A stretch of DNA of 64,000 nt. Origin: Pelagibius marinus (GTDB lineage Bacteria > Pseudomonadota > Alphaproteobacteria > Kiloniellales > Kiloniellaceae). The stretch is taken from positions 1 through 64,000 of the forward strand of contig NZ_JACSDK010000008.1 of the NCBI RefSeq assembly GCF_014925385.1, given 5' to 3'. Below the pieces are notes generated by a model. That model saw only the letters and a program-made list of their open reading frames with translations. It did no database searches and was not told the DNA's origin. A program made the translations under genes and the position numbers. Within the stretch, counting starts at the first letter, position 1. Each line of letters begins with the position of its first letter. Positions 1 to 11,679 of this stretch are shown here, in pieces.

Positions 1-75
1 GGCCGGGGCACCGGAGAACCTATTCCCAACCCGAAAAAAAAAAAGGGGGCGCCCGGGAGGGGGCCCCCCCTCGAG
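1..75. other. Low-complexity contig-edge sequence, possible vector/adapter trace
   Basis: The first 75 bases contain an 11-base A run, long G and C runs and an XhoI site, unlike anything else in the window. Bases 61-75 (GGG, seven C, TCGAG) match from memory the ApaI-XhoI part of a pBluescript-type polylinker. I read this as a contig end with artefactual sequence. A chance match in GC-rich DNA is possible. No gene is supported here. Confidence 0.45.
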
Positions 76-224
76 TTATCTCTGGAGGAAAATGCAGCTT
101 GGAAGCAAGAAGAAGCCTTGAACCAAGCGGCGGGACCAGACATTGCTGCCGGCCCCATCAGCCGTAGCTGACCTCTGATACCTGCCCCGCGCGGTGCGCC
201 GCCCGGGACCGGATGACTTCGATA

Positions 225-250
225 CGCCGGGAACCCGAAGGTTCCCGGCG
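225..250 (-). terminator. Hairpin at end of glp operon
   Basis: A perfect 11-bp stem (CGCCGGGAACC / GGTTCCCGGCG) with a CGAA tetraloop lies 18 bases past the glpV stop. There is no clear U-tract on the minus strand, so it may be a weak terminator or a 3' mRNA-protecting hairpin. No gene is supported between bases 76 and 268. Confidence 0.5.
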
Positions 251-268
251 CAACACTTCAAGCCCGGC

Positions 269-2002
<1,734 letters not shown>

Positions 2003-2074
2003 GCGATATCCTCCCTTGCGTTTTTGTTGACGACACTCAAATGCGGCACGTTGCGCCGCACCTACCGGTAACCA

Positions 2075-2356
2075 CTAGACGTAACGAAATACCAAAGCCG
2101 CGTAGATCGCGGACAGGACCAGCGCCCACCACAGCGGCCAGGGAACCAGGGCCAGCCAGGCGAGATGGATGTAAGCGCTGCCGAGCAGCGAAATGAAAAG
2201 CCTGTCGCCCCGCGTAGTATCCAGGCCCAGCACGCCGTGGCGCGGCGCGCCGCCCGGGCGCTGCAGTTCCCTAAGGGTCATCGCGACCAGCAGCAGGGCG
2301 ATAACGCCGAAGAACAGCCCCGTCTGCCAGGTCCAGGCCATCCATGATAGGCCCAT
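2075..2356 (-). CDS. DUF2160 small membrane protein of glycerol importer operon
   Basis: 93-aa protein with about three hydrophobic segments (residues ~9-28, ~52-72, ~74-92), Trp-rich, no signal peptide. It matches the DUF2160 family, which sits between the permease and binding-protein genes in glycerol ABC operons of alphaproteobacteria. The ATG at 2356 lies 2 bases past the glpQ stop, so it is translationally coupled. Its role is not established; an accessory subunit or assembly factor for GlpPQ is an inference from constant linkage. Confidence 0.8.
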   Translation of the reverse strand: MGLSWMAWTWQTGLFFGVIALLLVAMTLRELQRPGGAPRHGVLGLDTTRGDRLFISLLGSAYIHLAWLALVPWPLWWALVLSAIYAALVFRYV

Positions 2357-2358
2357 GA

Positions 2359-3155
<797 letters not shown>

Positions 3156-3159
<4 letters not shown>

Positions 3160-4019
3160 TTCTTCTCTCCCTGGGTGATGAGCGTGTAGAAGAGCCAGCA
3201 GACCAGCAGGGTCATGAGGAAGTAGATGATGCTCATGGCCGCCGCGACGCCCAGGTTGAACTCGCCCAGCGCGGCCTTGACCAGGTCGATGGACAGCACC
3301 GTGGTCGCGTTGCCGGGACCGCCACCGGTCAGCACGAAGGGCTCGGTGTAGATCATGAAACTGTCCATAAAGCGCAGCAGGATGGCGATGGTCAGCACGT
3401 GCTTCATCTTCGGCAGCTGGATGTAGCGGAAGACGGCCCAGCGCGAAGCGCCGTCGATCTGCGCCGCACGGTAGTAGTTGTCGTCGATCGAGCGCAGCCC
3501 GGCGTAGGCCAGCAACACCACCAGCGAGGTCCAGTGCCAGACGTCCATCAGGATGACGGTGAACCAGGCGGAAACCGGCTGCTGGGTGTAGTCGAAGGGA
3601 ATGCCGAGCCAGTTGAGGCCGTAGCCCAGGAGGCCGATGTCGGGCAGCGCGTAGATGTTCCACATGGCGCCGACTACGTTCCAGGGAATCAGCAGCGGCA
3701 GGGCCATGAGAACCAGGCAGACCGACGACCAGAAACCGCGGCGCGGCATGGTCAGCGCGATACCGACGCCCAGGGGCACTTCGATCACCAGGATGGTGAA
3801 GGTGAAGAAGAACTGGCGCAGCAGCGAATCGTGGAAACGTTCGGAAGCCAGCACCTCGCTGAACCAGCGCGTGCCCTCGAAGAAGAAGAGGTTGTTGCCG
3901 AAAGTGTCCTGAACCGAATAGTTCACCACCGTCATCAGCGGCACGATGGCGTTCAGCGCCACGATGAACAGCACCGGCAGCACCATGAACCATGCCTTGT
4001 TGTTGAGGGTCTTCTGCAT
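3156..4019 (-). CDS. glpP: Glycerol ABC transporter permease
   Basis: 287-aa permease of the MalF-type family with six predicted membrane helices, the first at about residues 11-32. The EAA motif region is around residues 190-210 (RSIDDNYYRAAQIDGAS). The start ATG at 4019 is 3 bases after the glpT stop codon. Forms the membrane channel with GlpQ. Order, spacing and partner genes agree with the R. leguminosarum-type glycerol importer. Confidence 0.88.
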
Positions 4020-4022
4020 GGC

Positions 4023-5108
<1,086 letters not shown>

Positions 5109-5111
5109 GAC

Positions 5112-6218
5112 TCAAGCCCCCATCGCGTTTCGGGGCGGCGCGACATAGCTGCTCGGCGCCGCCACCAACCGCTCATCCTCGTCGAACACCAGAAAGCCCG
5201 CCGGATCGAGATAGACCGGAACGCGGTCGCCGATCTCCACCCGGTGGACGCCGTGGGTCAGCGCCACCCAGCGCAGACCGTCGTGCTCCACATGGATGAA
5301 GCTCTCCGAGCCGGTGATCTCCGTGGTCGAGACCGAGGCCTCCACCTGGATCGCTGCGCCCGCGGGCGGACGCAGCAGCAGGTGGTGGGGCCGGATCGCG
5401 ACCTTGTAGGTCCCATCGGGCAGGCCCCCGGTCTCGGCGGGTGCGGCAATCGACTTGCCGTCGTAGCTCAGTTGGCTGCCGCGCTTTTCCATAGGCACCA
5501 CGTTCAGCGGCGGATCGGAGAAGGTCTGGGCCGTGATCAGATCCGCCGGGCGGCTGTAGACATCGATTGTCGCGCCGAACTGCGTCACCCGTCCCTCGGA
5601 AAGGGTCGCCGTCTTGCCGCCCAGCAGCAGCGCCTCGTGCGGCTCGGTCGTGGCGTAGACGAAGATGGCGCCGCTCTCCCCGAAGAGCCGCGGCAGCTCG
5701 ACGCGCAGTTCCTCGCGCAGCTTGTAGTCCAGGTTGGCCAGGGGTTCGTCCAGCAGCACCAGGCCGGCGTCCTTCACCAGGGCGCGGGCGATGGCGGTGC
5801 GCTGCTGCTGGCCGCCGGATAGATGCAGCGGCGTGCGATCCAGGAAAGGCGTCAGCTTCAGGAGCTCAGCGGCGGCGCGCACCTTCTTGTCGATGGTGCC
5901 CTTGTCCCTGCCCGACACCCGCATCGGCGAGGCGATGTTCTCGTAGACGCTCAAGGTCGGGTAGTTGATGAACTGCTGATAGACCATCGCGACCTGTCGC
6001 TTCTGCACCGGCATGCCGACGACGCTCTTGCCGTCGACCAGGATATCCCCCGTGGTCGGCCGGTCGAGCCCGGCCATGAGGCGCATCATCGAGGTTTTGC
6101 CCGACAGCGTCGGGCCCAGCAGCACGTTCAGCGAGCCCTTCTCCAGGGTCAGGCTGACGTCGCGGATGTGCTCTTCCACGCCGACGCTCTTGCTGACATT
6201 GCGAAGCTCCAGCGTCAT
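5112..6218 (-). CDS. glpS: Glycerol ABC transporter ATPase with altered H-loop
   Basis: 368-aa ABC ATPase with nucleotide-binding domain and C-terminal TOBE-like region. Walker A is GPTLSGKTS (35-43), the signature LSGGQQQR (133-140) is canonical, and Walker B is LVLLDEP (153-159) with Glu158. Where related ATPases read VTHDQ, this protein reads ATTEPHEA, so Thr191 replaces the switch histidine. The ATG at 6218 shares its A with the glpD stop (TGATG), and an upstream in-frame extension lies inside glpD. The partner is GlpT. Confidence 0.86.
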   Translation of the reverse strand: MTLELRNVSKSVGVEEHIRDVSLTLEKGSLNVLLGPTLSGKTSMMRLMAGLDRPTTGDILVDGKSVVGMPVQKRQVAMVYQQFINYPTLSVYENIASPMRVSGRDKGTIDKKVRAAAELLKLTPFLDRTPLHLSGGQQQRTAIARALVKDAGLVLLDEPLANLDYKLREELRVELPRLFGESGAIFVYATTEPHEALLLGGKTATLSEGRVTQFGATIDVYSRPADLITAQTFSDPPLNVVPMEKRGSQLSYDGKSIAAPAETGGLPDGTYKVAIRPHHLLLRPPAGAAIQVEASVSTTEITGSESFIHVEHDGLRWVALTHGVHRVEIGDRVPVYLDPAGFLVFDEDERLVAAPSSYVAPPRNAMGA

Positions 6219-7741
6219 CAGGCCGTCTCCTGCCGTTCCGCGGGGCCGCCTTGCCGGTCGAGCCAGGCCGTGAGGTTCTTCTTGGTGTCTTCGGAGACGT
6301 GCAGTCCCAGCTTCGAGCGCCGCCACAGCAGATCGTCGGCGGTCTCGACCCATTCGTTGTGCATCAGGTAAGTCAACTCCGCCGCGTAGAGTCCATCGCC
6401 CAGGTCCTCGCCCAGTCCCGCCATGCCGGTGGCGCCGCCGAGCAGCCGCTCCGTGCGCGTGCCGTAGCTGCGCAGGTAGCGGTGCGCCAGGTGCTCCGGC
6501 AGCCAGGCGTGGTTCTCGCGGAAACGTTTGTAGTAAGCCTCGAAGTCGGCGCCGGGAATGTCGCCGCCCGGCAGCGATATCTCGGCGGTCCAGGGCGCGC
6601 CGAGCGGGCCCAGCACCTCCTCCAGCTTGGCCAGGGCGTGCTCGGCCAGCTTGCGGAAGGTGGTGATCTTGCCGCCAAAGACGCTCAACAGCGGGGCGCG
6701 GCCGGCCCCATGTTCCATCTCCAGCACGTAGTCGCGCGTTGCCGAGGAGGCGCTCTTTGCGTCGTCGTCGTAGAGCGGGCGCACGCCGGAGTAGGTCCAG
6801 ACCACGTCGGCGGGGGCGATCTTGCGCTTGAAGTAGACGTTCACCGCGTCACAGAGATAGGCGACTTCAGCCTCGGAAATCCTCACCTGGCCGGGGTCGC
6901 CCTCGAAGTCCACGTCGGTGGTGCCGATCAGGGTGAAGTCGCCCTCGTAGGGAATGGCGAAAACGATGCGCCCGTCCGGGTTCTGGAAGATGTAAGGGAA
7001 GTCGTGGTCGAAGAGCTTCGGCACCACGATGTGCGAGCCCTTCACCAGGCGCAGCGACTGCGCCTTGTTGAGGCCGGCACGCTGTTCGATGAACTCGGCG
7101 GTCCAGGGGCCCGCGGCGTTCACCAGGGCACGGGCCGTGACCTCGCGCTCGTGGCCGTTGTGCAGGTCGCGCAGCAGCACGCGCCAGCGCTCGCCCTCGC
7201 GGCGCGCCGAGACGCACTCGACCCGGGTCAGCACCTCGGCGCCGCGCTCGCGCGCGTCCATGGCGTTCAACACCACCAGGCGCGAATCCTGAACCCAGCA
7301 GTCGGAATAGACGAAGGCCTTGCGCAGATCCGCCTCCAGCGGCTCGCCCGCCGGATGCTGGCGCAGGTCGACGCCCTCGGAGGCCGGCAGCAGCCTGCGC
7401 CCGCCCAGATGGTCGTAGAGGAAGAGGCCGAGACGGATCATCCAGGCCGGCCGCAGCCCCTTGTTGTGAGGCAGCACGAAGCGCAGCGGCCAGATGATGT
7501 GCGGCGCGGCGCGCAGCAGCACCTCGCGCTCGATCAGCGCCTCGCGCACCAGACGGAATTCATAGTATTCGAGGTAGCGCAGGCCGCCGTGGATCAGCTT
7601 GGTGCTGGCCGAGGAGGTGGCGCTGGCCAGGTCGCTCTTTTCGCAAAGCAACACCGAGAGCCCGCGGCCGGCCGCATCGCGGGCGATTCCGGCACCATTG
7701 ATGCCGCCGCCAACCACGACGATGTCCAGAACATCGGCCAT
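6218..7741 (-). CDS. glpD: Aerobic glycerol-3-phosphate dehydrogenase (FAD)
   Basis: 507-aa membrane-associated flavoprotein that oxidises sn-glycerol-3-phosphate to dihydroxyacetone phosphate and passes electrons to quinone. The N-terminal FAD-binding motif is VVVGGGINGAG (residues ~8-18), followed by the GlpD-typical SSASTKLIHGGLRYLEYYE segment. The length is that of the family. First gene of the glp operon and overlapping glpS, so oxidation and uptake are co-expressed. No glycerol kinase gene is present in the window. Operator-like TTTTCG repeats lie in its 305-bp upstream region. Confidence 0.95.
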   Translation of the reverse strand: MADVLDIVVVGGGINGAGIARDAAGRGLSVLLCEKSDLASATSSASTKLIHGGLRYLEYYEFRLVREALIEREVLLRAAPHIIWPLRFVLPHNKGLRPAWMIRLGLFLYDHLGGRRLLPASEGVDLRQHPAGEPLEADLRKAFVYSDCWVQDSRLVVLNAMDARERGAEVLTRVECVSARREGERWRVLLRDLHNGHEREVTARALVNAAGPWTAEFIEQRAGLNKAQSLRLVKGSHIVVPKLFDHDFPYIFQNPDGRIVFAIPYEGDFTLIGTTDVDFEGDPGQVRISEAEVAYLCDAVNVYFKRKIAPADVVWTYSGVRPLYDDDAKSASSATRDYVLEMEHGAGRAPLLSVFGGKITTFRKLAEHALAKLEEVLGPLGAPWTAEISLPGGDIPGADFEAYYKRFRENHAWLPEHLAHRYLRSYGTRTERLLGGATGMAGLGEDLGDGLYAAELTYLMHNEWVETADDLLWRRSKLGLHVSEDTKKNLTAWLDRQGGPAERQETA

Positions 7742-7878
7742 GTCCGAGTGCCTGCCTCCCCAATCTTCGCCCGGTTTCCGGGTCGTTCCGGCCTACTCCC
7801 AGGCCGATCCGGCCCAGGGGCCGGGTGTCTCATTGAGCGGGAAGCATAGAATGGCCCCGCGCGGTTTCGCAATCGGAA

Positions 7879-7931
7879 ATTTTCGTTTATGAACATTTTC
7901 GAACAGAACGTTGGAATCTGAAGTCTTTTCG
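7879..7931. promoter_or_regulatory. Candidate GlpR operator repeats upstream of glpD
   Basis: In the 305-bp gap between glpD and glpR (7742-8046) the sequence ATTTTCG occurs at 7879 and 7895, and CTTTTCG at 7925. The spacings are 16 and 30 bases, so the copies sit close to one or two turns apart. The same TTTTCG core makes the palindrome upstream of glpR, which supports GlpR binding. The rest of the gap shows no gene. Confidence 0.55.
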
Positions 7932-8046
7932 CACTGAAAATTGGCGGCATACCGGCAATCCCGGTCGCAGCCAGCGTCAGAAAATGAAAAATTTCGAAGA
8001 TTCCAACCGGGTGCGGCGGCTGCCCGGGCGCCCTCGCGCCGCCCCT

Positions 8047-8868
8047 TCAGACCGCGGGGGCGATGTGCAGCTCCACCTCGGCGGCGGCAAGGATGTCCAT
8101 CATCGGCTGGGCCGGTGCGCGGTCGGTGAAGATGGCGTCGAGCTGATCGATATGCCCCAGGCGCACCATGGCGTTGCGCCCGAACTTCGTGTGGTCGGTG
8201 GCCAGGAAGACCCGGCGCGCGTTCTTGATGATGGCCTGAGCGGCCCGGACCTCGCGGTAGTCGAAGTCCAGCAGGGTGCCGTCGTCGTCGATGCCGGAAA
8301 TGCCGATGATGCCGAAGTCGACCTTGAACTGCTGGATGGTGTCGATGCTGGCTTCGCCGACGATGCCGCGGTCGCGGCTGCGCACGACGCCGCCGGTGAC
8401 GATGACCTCGAAATCCGGCTTACCGCCCAAGATATTGGCAACATTGAGATTATTGGTGATCACGCGGAGCCCGCGATGGTCGACCAGGGCCTTGGCCACC
8501 TCCTCCGTCGTGGTGCCGATGTTGATGAAGAGGGAAGCGTTGTCCGGGATCTCGGCGGCCAGGATGTGGGCGATGCGCTCCTTCTCCCCCTGATGCAGCA
8601 CCTGGCGGGTCTGGTAGGCCAGGTTCTCGACGCTGGAGGGCAGGCCGGCGCCGCCGTGGTAGCGCCGCAGGAAGCCCTGGGTGCACAGTTGGTTGATGTC
8701 GCGCCGGATGGTCTGCGGAGTGACGTTGAAATGCTCCGCCAGGGCCTCGATGGCGACAAAGCCGCGCTCGCGCACCAGGGCGATGATCTGCTCCTGGCGC
8801 TGGTTCAGGTCGCTGCGGCCCTCGCCGCCGCTGTCCTGAGCCTCGGCGGGCCGGGGAAATGCTGGCAT
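8047..8868 (-). CDS. glpR: DeoR-family repressor GlpR
   Basis: 273-aa DeoR-type regulator. The winged helix-turn-helix is at residues ~20-75 (RQEQIIALV ... VTPQTIRRDINQL), and the DeoR C-terminal sugar-phosphate sensor has the NIGTTTEE loop and ITNNLNVA motif. In characterised GlpR proteins glycerol-3-phosphate relieves repression. The ATG at 8868 follows a GGAGGACAG ribosome site. It has its own promoter region with a perfect operator-like palindrome at 8910-8927, suggesting autoregulation, and it precedes glpD in the same direction. Confidence 0.9.
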   Translation of the reverse strand: MPAFPRPAEAQDSGGEGRSDLNQRQEQIIALVRERGFVAIEALAEHFNVTPQTIRRDINQLCTQGFLRRYHGGAGLPSSVENLAYQTRQVLHQGEKERIAHILAAEIPDNASLFINIGTTTEEVAKALVDHRGLRVITNNLNVANILGGKPDFEVIVTGGVVRSRDRGIVGEASIDTIQQFKVDFGIIGISGIDDDGTLLDFDYREVRAAQAIIKNARRVFLATDHTKFGRNAMVRLGHIDQLDAIFTDRAPAQPMMDILAAAEVELHIAPAV

Positions 8869-8909
8869 CTCTGTCCTCCGATGGGCGGGGAGTATAGGAA
8901 AAACCGGCT

Positions 8910-8927
8910 ATTTTCGGAACCGAAAAT
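8910..8927. promoter_or_regulatory. Perfect GlpR-type palindrome upstream of glpR
   Basis: ATTTTCGG-AA-CCGAAAAT is a perfect 8-bp inverted repeat with a 2-base centre, 42 bases upstream of the glpR start. It closely resembles the E. coli GlpR operator pattern (TTTCG/CGAAA half-sites). Likely the autoregulatory operator. Confidence 0.7.
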
Positions 8928-9089
8928 TCCGAAACCCGACGCTTCGCCCGCAAGGGGCTGATTTGGCAGTTGATTTCAGGGGCTGAAAAGCACGCGCGCC
9001 AGCCTATATAGAAAAGGCGCTCCGGCGTAGTATCCCCCAAAAACCAGCACCGACCCCTGCGCGGGCCGGGCCGATGATAGGATCTGGAC

Positions 9090-10763
9090 ATGGCAGAGGT
9101 CATTCCCCTCGCCCCGAAGCAACCGGAGACCCTGGTTCCGGGCGACTACAGCATGTCCATCGAGCCCGCCGGCAAGCGGGTGAAGGTGGTGTTCAACGGC
9201 CAGGTCATCGCCGACAGCCGCCGCGCCCTGGTGCTGAAGGAAACGCGGCTGCCGCCGGTCTACTACCTGCCGCGCGAAGACGTCTCCATGGACTTCCTGC
9301 AGCCCACGGACCATCACACCTACTGCCCCTTCAAGGGCACCGCCAACTACTGGTCGGTGGTGGTGGGCGACAAGGCGGCGGACAACGCGGCCTGGAGCTA
9401 TGAGGACCCGATCGAGGACGGCCTCGGCGTGCGCGGCTACGTCGCCTTCTACTGGAACAAGGTCGATGCCTGGTTCGAGGGCAGCCCGCAGGTCGAAATC
9501 GACGCCACGGAGAGCGGGATCGAGTCCGGCAACCCGCTGGCCGGCTGGCTGCTGCGCGAAGCCTGGGAGGCGACCTCCTCGGCCGAGCTGGTCGACCGCT
9601 TCGCCCGCCAGCTCGTCGAGGCCGGCTTCGTCATCTCGCGCCTTTCCGTCATCATTCCCACCCTGCATCCGCAGCTCGCCAGCAACGCCTTCGTCTGGCG
9701 CCAGGGGCAGAGCGTGGTCGACGAGCGTGACCTGCCGCACTACGGCCTGAAGTCGGAGGCCTACCTGAAGAGTCCCATCATCCGCATCTTCGATGGCGAA
9801 GGCGGCATCCGGCGGCGCCTGGAAGGCCCCAATCCGCCGCGGGACTTCCCGATCCTGGACGACCTGCTGGAAGAGGGCGCGACCGACTACGTCGCCATGC
9901 CCATGCACTTCTCCAACGGCAAGATCAACGTGCTGTCCCTGGCCAGCGACCGCCCGGGCGGCTTCACCACCCGCGAGTTGGGCTACATCTACGAAGCCCT
10001 GCCGATCCTCAGCCGTCTTCTGGAGGTGCACGCCCTGCACCGTACCTCGCGCTCGCTGCTCGACACCTATCTGGGCGCCCACACCGGTCAGCGCGTGCTC
10101 AACGGCCTGATCAAGCGCGGCGACGGCGAGGACATCCCGGCGGTCATCTGGTACTGCGACCTGCGCGGCTCCACCGCGCTGGCCGACAGCCTGCCGCGCG
10201 CCGAGTACCTGGACCTGCTGAACCGCTACTTCGAGGCGGTGGCCGGCGCGGTGCTGGAGCACGGCGGCGAGGTGCTGAAGTTCATCGGCGACGGCCTGCT
10301 CGCCATCTTCCCGATGCAGACCACCGACGGCGGCGCCATCCAAGAGCCGGTGTTCTGCACCAAGGACGGCGACAAGATGTACTGCGGCAAGAACGCCTGC
10401 CACCTGGCGATCAAGGCGGCCCGCGACGCGGTGAAGCGCATGGCTGCGCTGAACGAGGAACTGGCCGAGGCGGGTGGTCCCCCGCTTGCCTGCGGCATTT
10501 CCCTGCACCTGGGCAACGTCACCTACGGCAACATCGGCGCGGCCAGCCGCCTGGACTTCACGGTCATCGGCCCGGCCACCAACGAGGCCGCCCGCATGGA
10601 CGGCCTGACCAAGGAACTGGGCCTCGGCGTCCTGGTCTCGGAAGAGTTCGAGCGCTTTGTGCCCGGCACCCTGATCTCGGTCGGGCGCCACGCCTTCCGC
10701 GGCGTGACCCAGGAGCGCGAGATCTTCACCCTGCCCGAGCTGCTGGAAAACGCCGCCGAGTGA
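9090..10763 (+). CDS. DUF427-class III adenylate/guanylate cyclase fusion
   Basis: 557 aa. Residues ~20-131 form a DUF427 domain (RVKVVFNGQVIADS, ETRLPPVYYLPREDV, CPFKGTANYWSV, VAFYWNKVDAWFEG). Residues ~155-330 look like a GAF-type sensory region. Residues ~350-555 are a class III cyclase with metal-binding Asp357 (YCDLRGST) and Asp401 (FIGDGLLAIFP), and Asn498/Arg502 (NEAARMD) for transition-state stabilisation. A cysteine-bearing insertion with C423, C432 and C437 sits between the two metal Asps and the C-terminal half. The catalytic residues look complete, so it probably makes cAMP. Single gene, oriented away from glpR. What it senses is unknown. Confidence 0.85.
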   Translation: MAEVIPLAPKQPETLVPGDYSMSIEPAGKRVKVVFNGQVIADSRRALVLKETRLPPVYYLPREDVSMDFLQPTDHHTYCPFKGTANYWSVVVGDKAADNAAWSYEDPIEDGLGVRGYVAFYWNKVDAWFEGSPQVEIDATESGIESGNPLAGWLLREAWEATSSAELVDRFARQLVEAGFVISRLSVIIPTLHPQLASNAFVWRQGQSVVDERDLPHYGLKSEAYLKSPIIRIFDGEGGIRRRLEGPNPPRDFPILDDLLEEGATDYVAMPMHFSNGKINVLSLASDRPGGFTTRELGYIYEALPILSRLLEVHALHRTSRSLLDTYLGAHTGQRVLNGLIKRGDGEDIPAVIWYCDLRGSTALADSLPRAEYLDLLNRYFEAVAGAVLEHGGEVLKFIGDGLLAIFPMQTTDGGAIQEPVFCTKDGDKMYCGKNACHLAIKAARDAVKRMAALNEELAEAGGPPLACGISLHLGNVTYGNIGAASRLDFTVIGPATNEAARMDGLTKELGLGVLVSEEFERFVPGTLISVGRHAFRGVTQEREIFTLPELLENAAE

Positions 10764-10781
10764 TTCTCGGCGGAGCGAACC

Positions 10782-11660
10782 TCAGCCCCGGTAGCGCTCT
10801 TCCTCGGCGTAGTAGGCGTTGAAGCCGACCACGTCGCGCAGGCTGTCCCAGTCCAGCAGGTCCTTGGGATGCTCGCCGGCCTTGAAGGCGGCGAGCGCAT
10901 CCTGCATGGCCTTCATGGCCGCGGCCAGCAGGGTCAGGGGATAGGCGGCGAGACTGTAGCCGATCTCCTCCAGCACCTTGGGCGGCAGCACCGGCGTCTC
11001 GCCCTGCTCCACCATGTTGGCCAGCGCCGGCCTGTCGGTCGCAGAGCAAAAGGCGCGCATCTCCTCCTCCGACTTCGGCGCCTCCAGGAAGAGGATGTCG
11101 GCGCCGGCCGCCGCGAAGGCCTCCATGCGCCGCAGCCCCTCGTCCAGGCCGTCGGTCGCCCGGGCGTCGCTGCGCGCCAGGATCAGGATGTCGCCGCCGG
11201 CCTCGCGCAGCTCGTCGCGGGCATCGGCGGCGGCCTGGATGCGGGCCACCGCCTCGCCGCGCTCGACCACCGCCTTGCCGCGGGTGTGGCCGCAGCGTTT
11301 CGGCCAGACCTGGTCCTCGATCATCACCGAAGCAAAGCCGGCCTGGGCGTAGCCCTTCACCGTGCGCTTCACGTTCACCGCGTTGCCGTAGCCGGTATCG
11401 CCGTCGCCGATCACCGGGATACTGGTCGCCGCGCAGATGTTGCGCCCGGTGTCGACGATCTCGCCGTAGGAGATGAGACCGGTGTCGGGCAGGCCGAGGC
11501 GCGCGGCAGAGACGGCAAAGCCGCTCATGAAGGTGACCGGGAAACCGGCCTGTTCGATGAGCTTTGCCGAGAGGGCGTCGAAGCAGCAGGGCATCACCGC
11601 CAGCTCCGGCTTGGCGAGAAGCCCGCGCAGGGCGGCGGCACGGCTGGGGCGGTTGGTCAT
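10782..11660 (-). CDS. Isocitrate lyase/PEP mutase family carbon-carbon lyase
   Basis: 292-aa TIM-barrel enzyme of the ICL/PEP-mutase superfamily. It shows the family signatures GDGDTGYGN (metal site), EDQVWPKRCGHTRGK with the catalytic KRCGH-type loop, and ILARSDA. The length fits oxaloacetate decarboxylase, 2-methylisocitrate-lyase-like or dimethylmalate-lyase-like members; the exact substrate cannot be told. ATG at 11660 has GAGGA upstream; a longer form starting 16 codons earlier overlaps dctM and is less likely. It lies 19 bases after dctM in the TRAP operon, so it probably acts on the imported dicarboxylate or its product. Confidence 0.82.
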   Translation of the reverse strand: MTNRPSRAAALRGLLAKPELAVMPCCFDALSAKLIEQAGFPVTFMSGFAVSAARLGLPDTGLISYGEIVDTGRNICAATSIPVIGDGDTGYGNAVNVKRTVKGYAQAGFASVMIEDQVWPKRCGHTRGKAVVERGEAVARIQAAADARDELREAGGDILILARSDARATDGLDEGLRRMEAFAAAGADILFLEAPKSEEEMRAFCSATDRPALANMVEQGETPVLPPKVLEEIGYSLAAYPLTLLAAAMKAMQDALAAFKAGEHPKDLLDWDSLRDVVGFNAYYAEEERYRG

Positions 11661-11679
11661 GGAACGGTCCTCGAGAACG

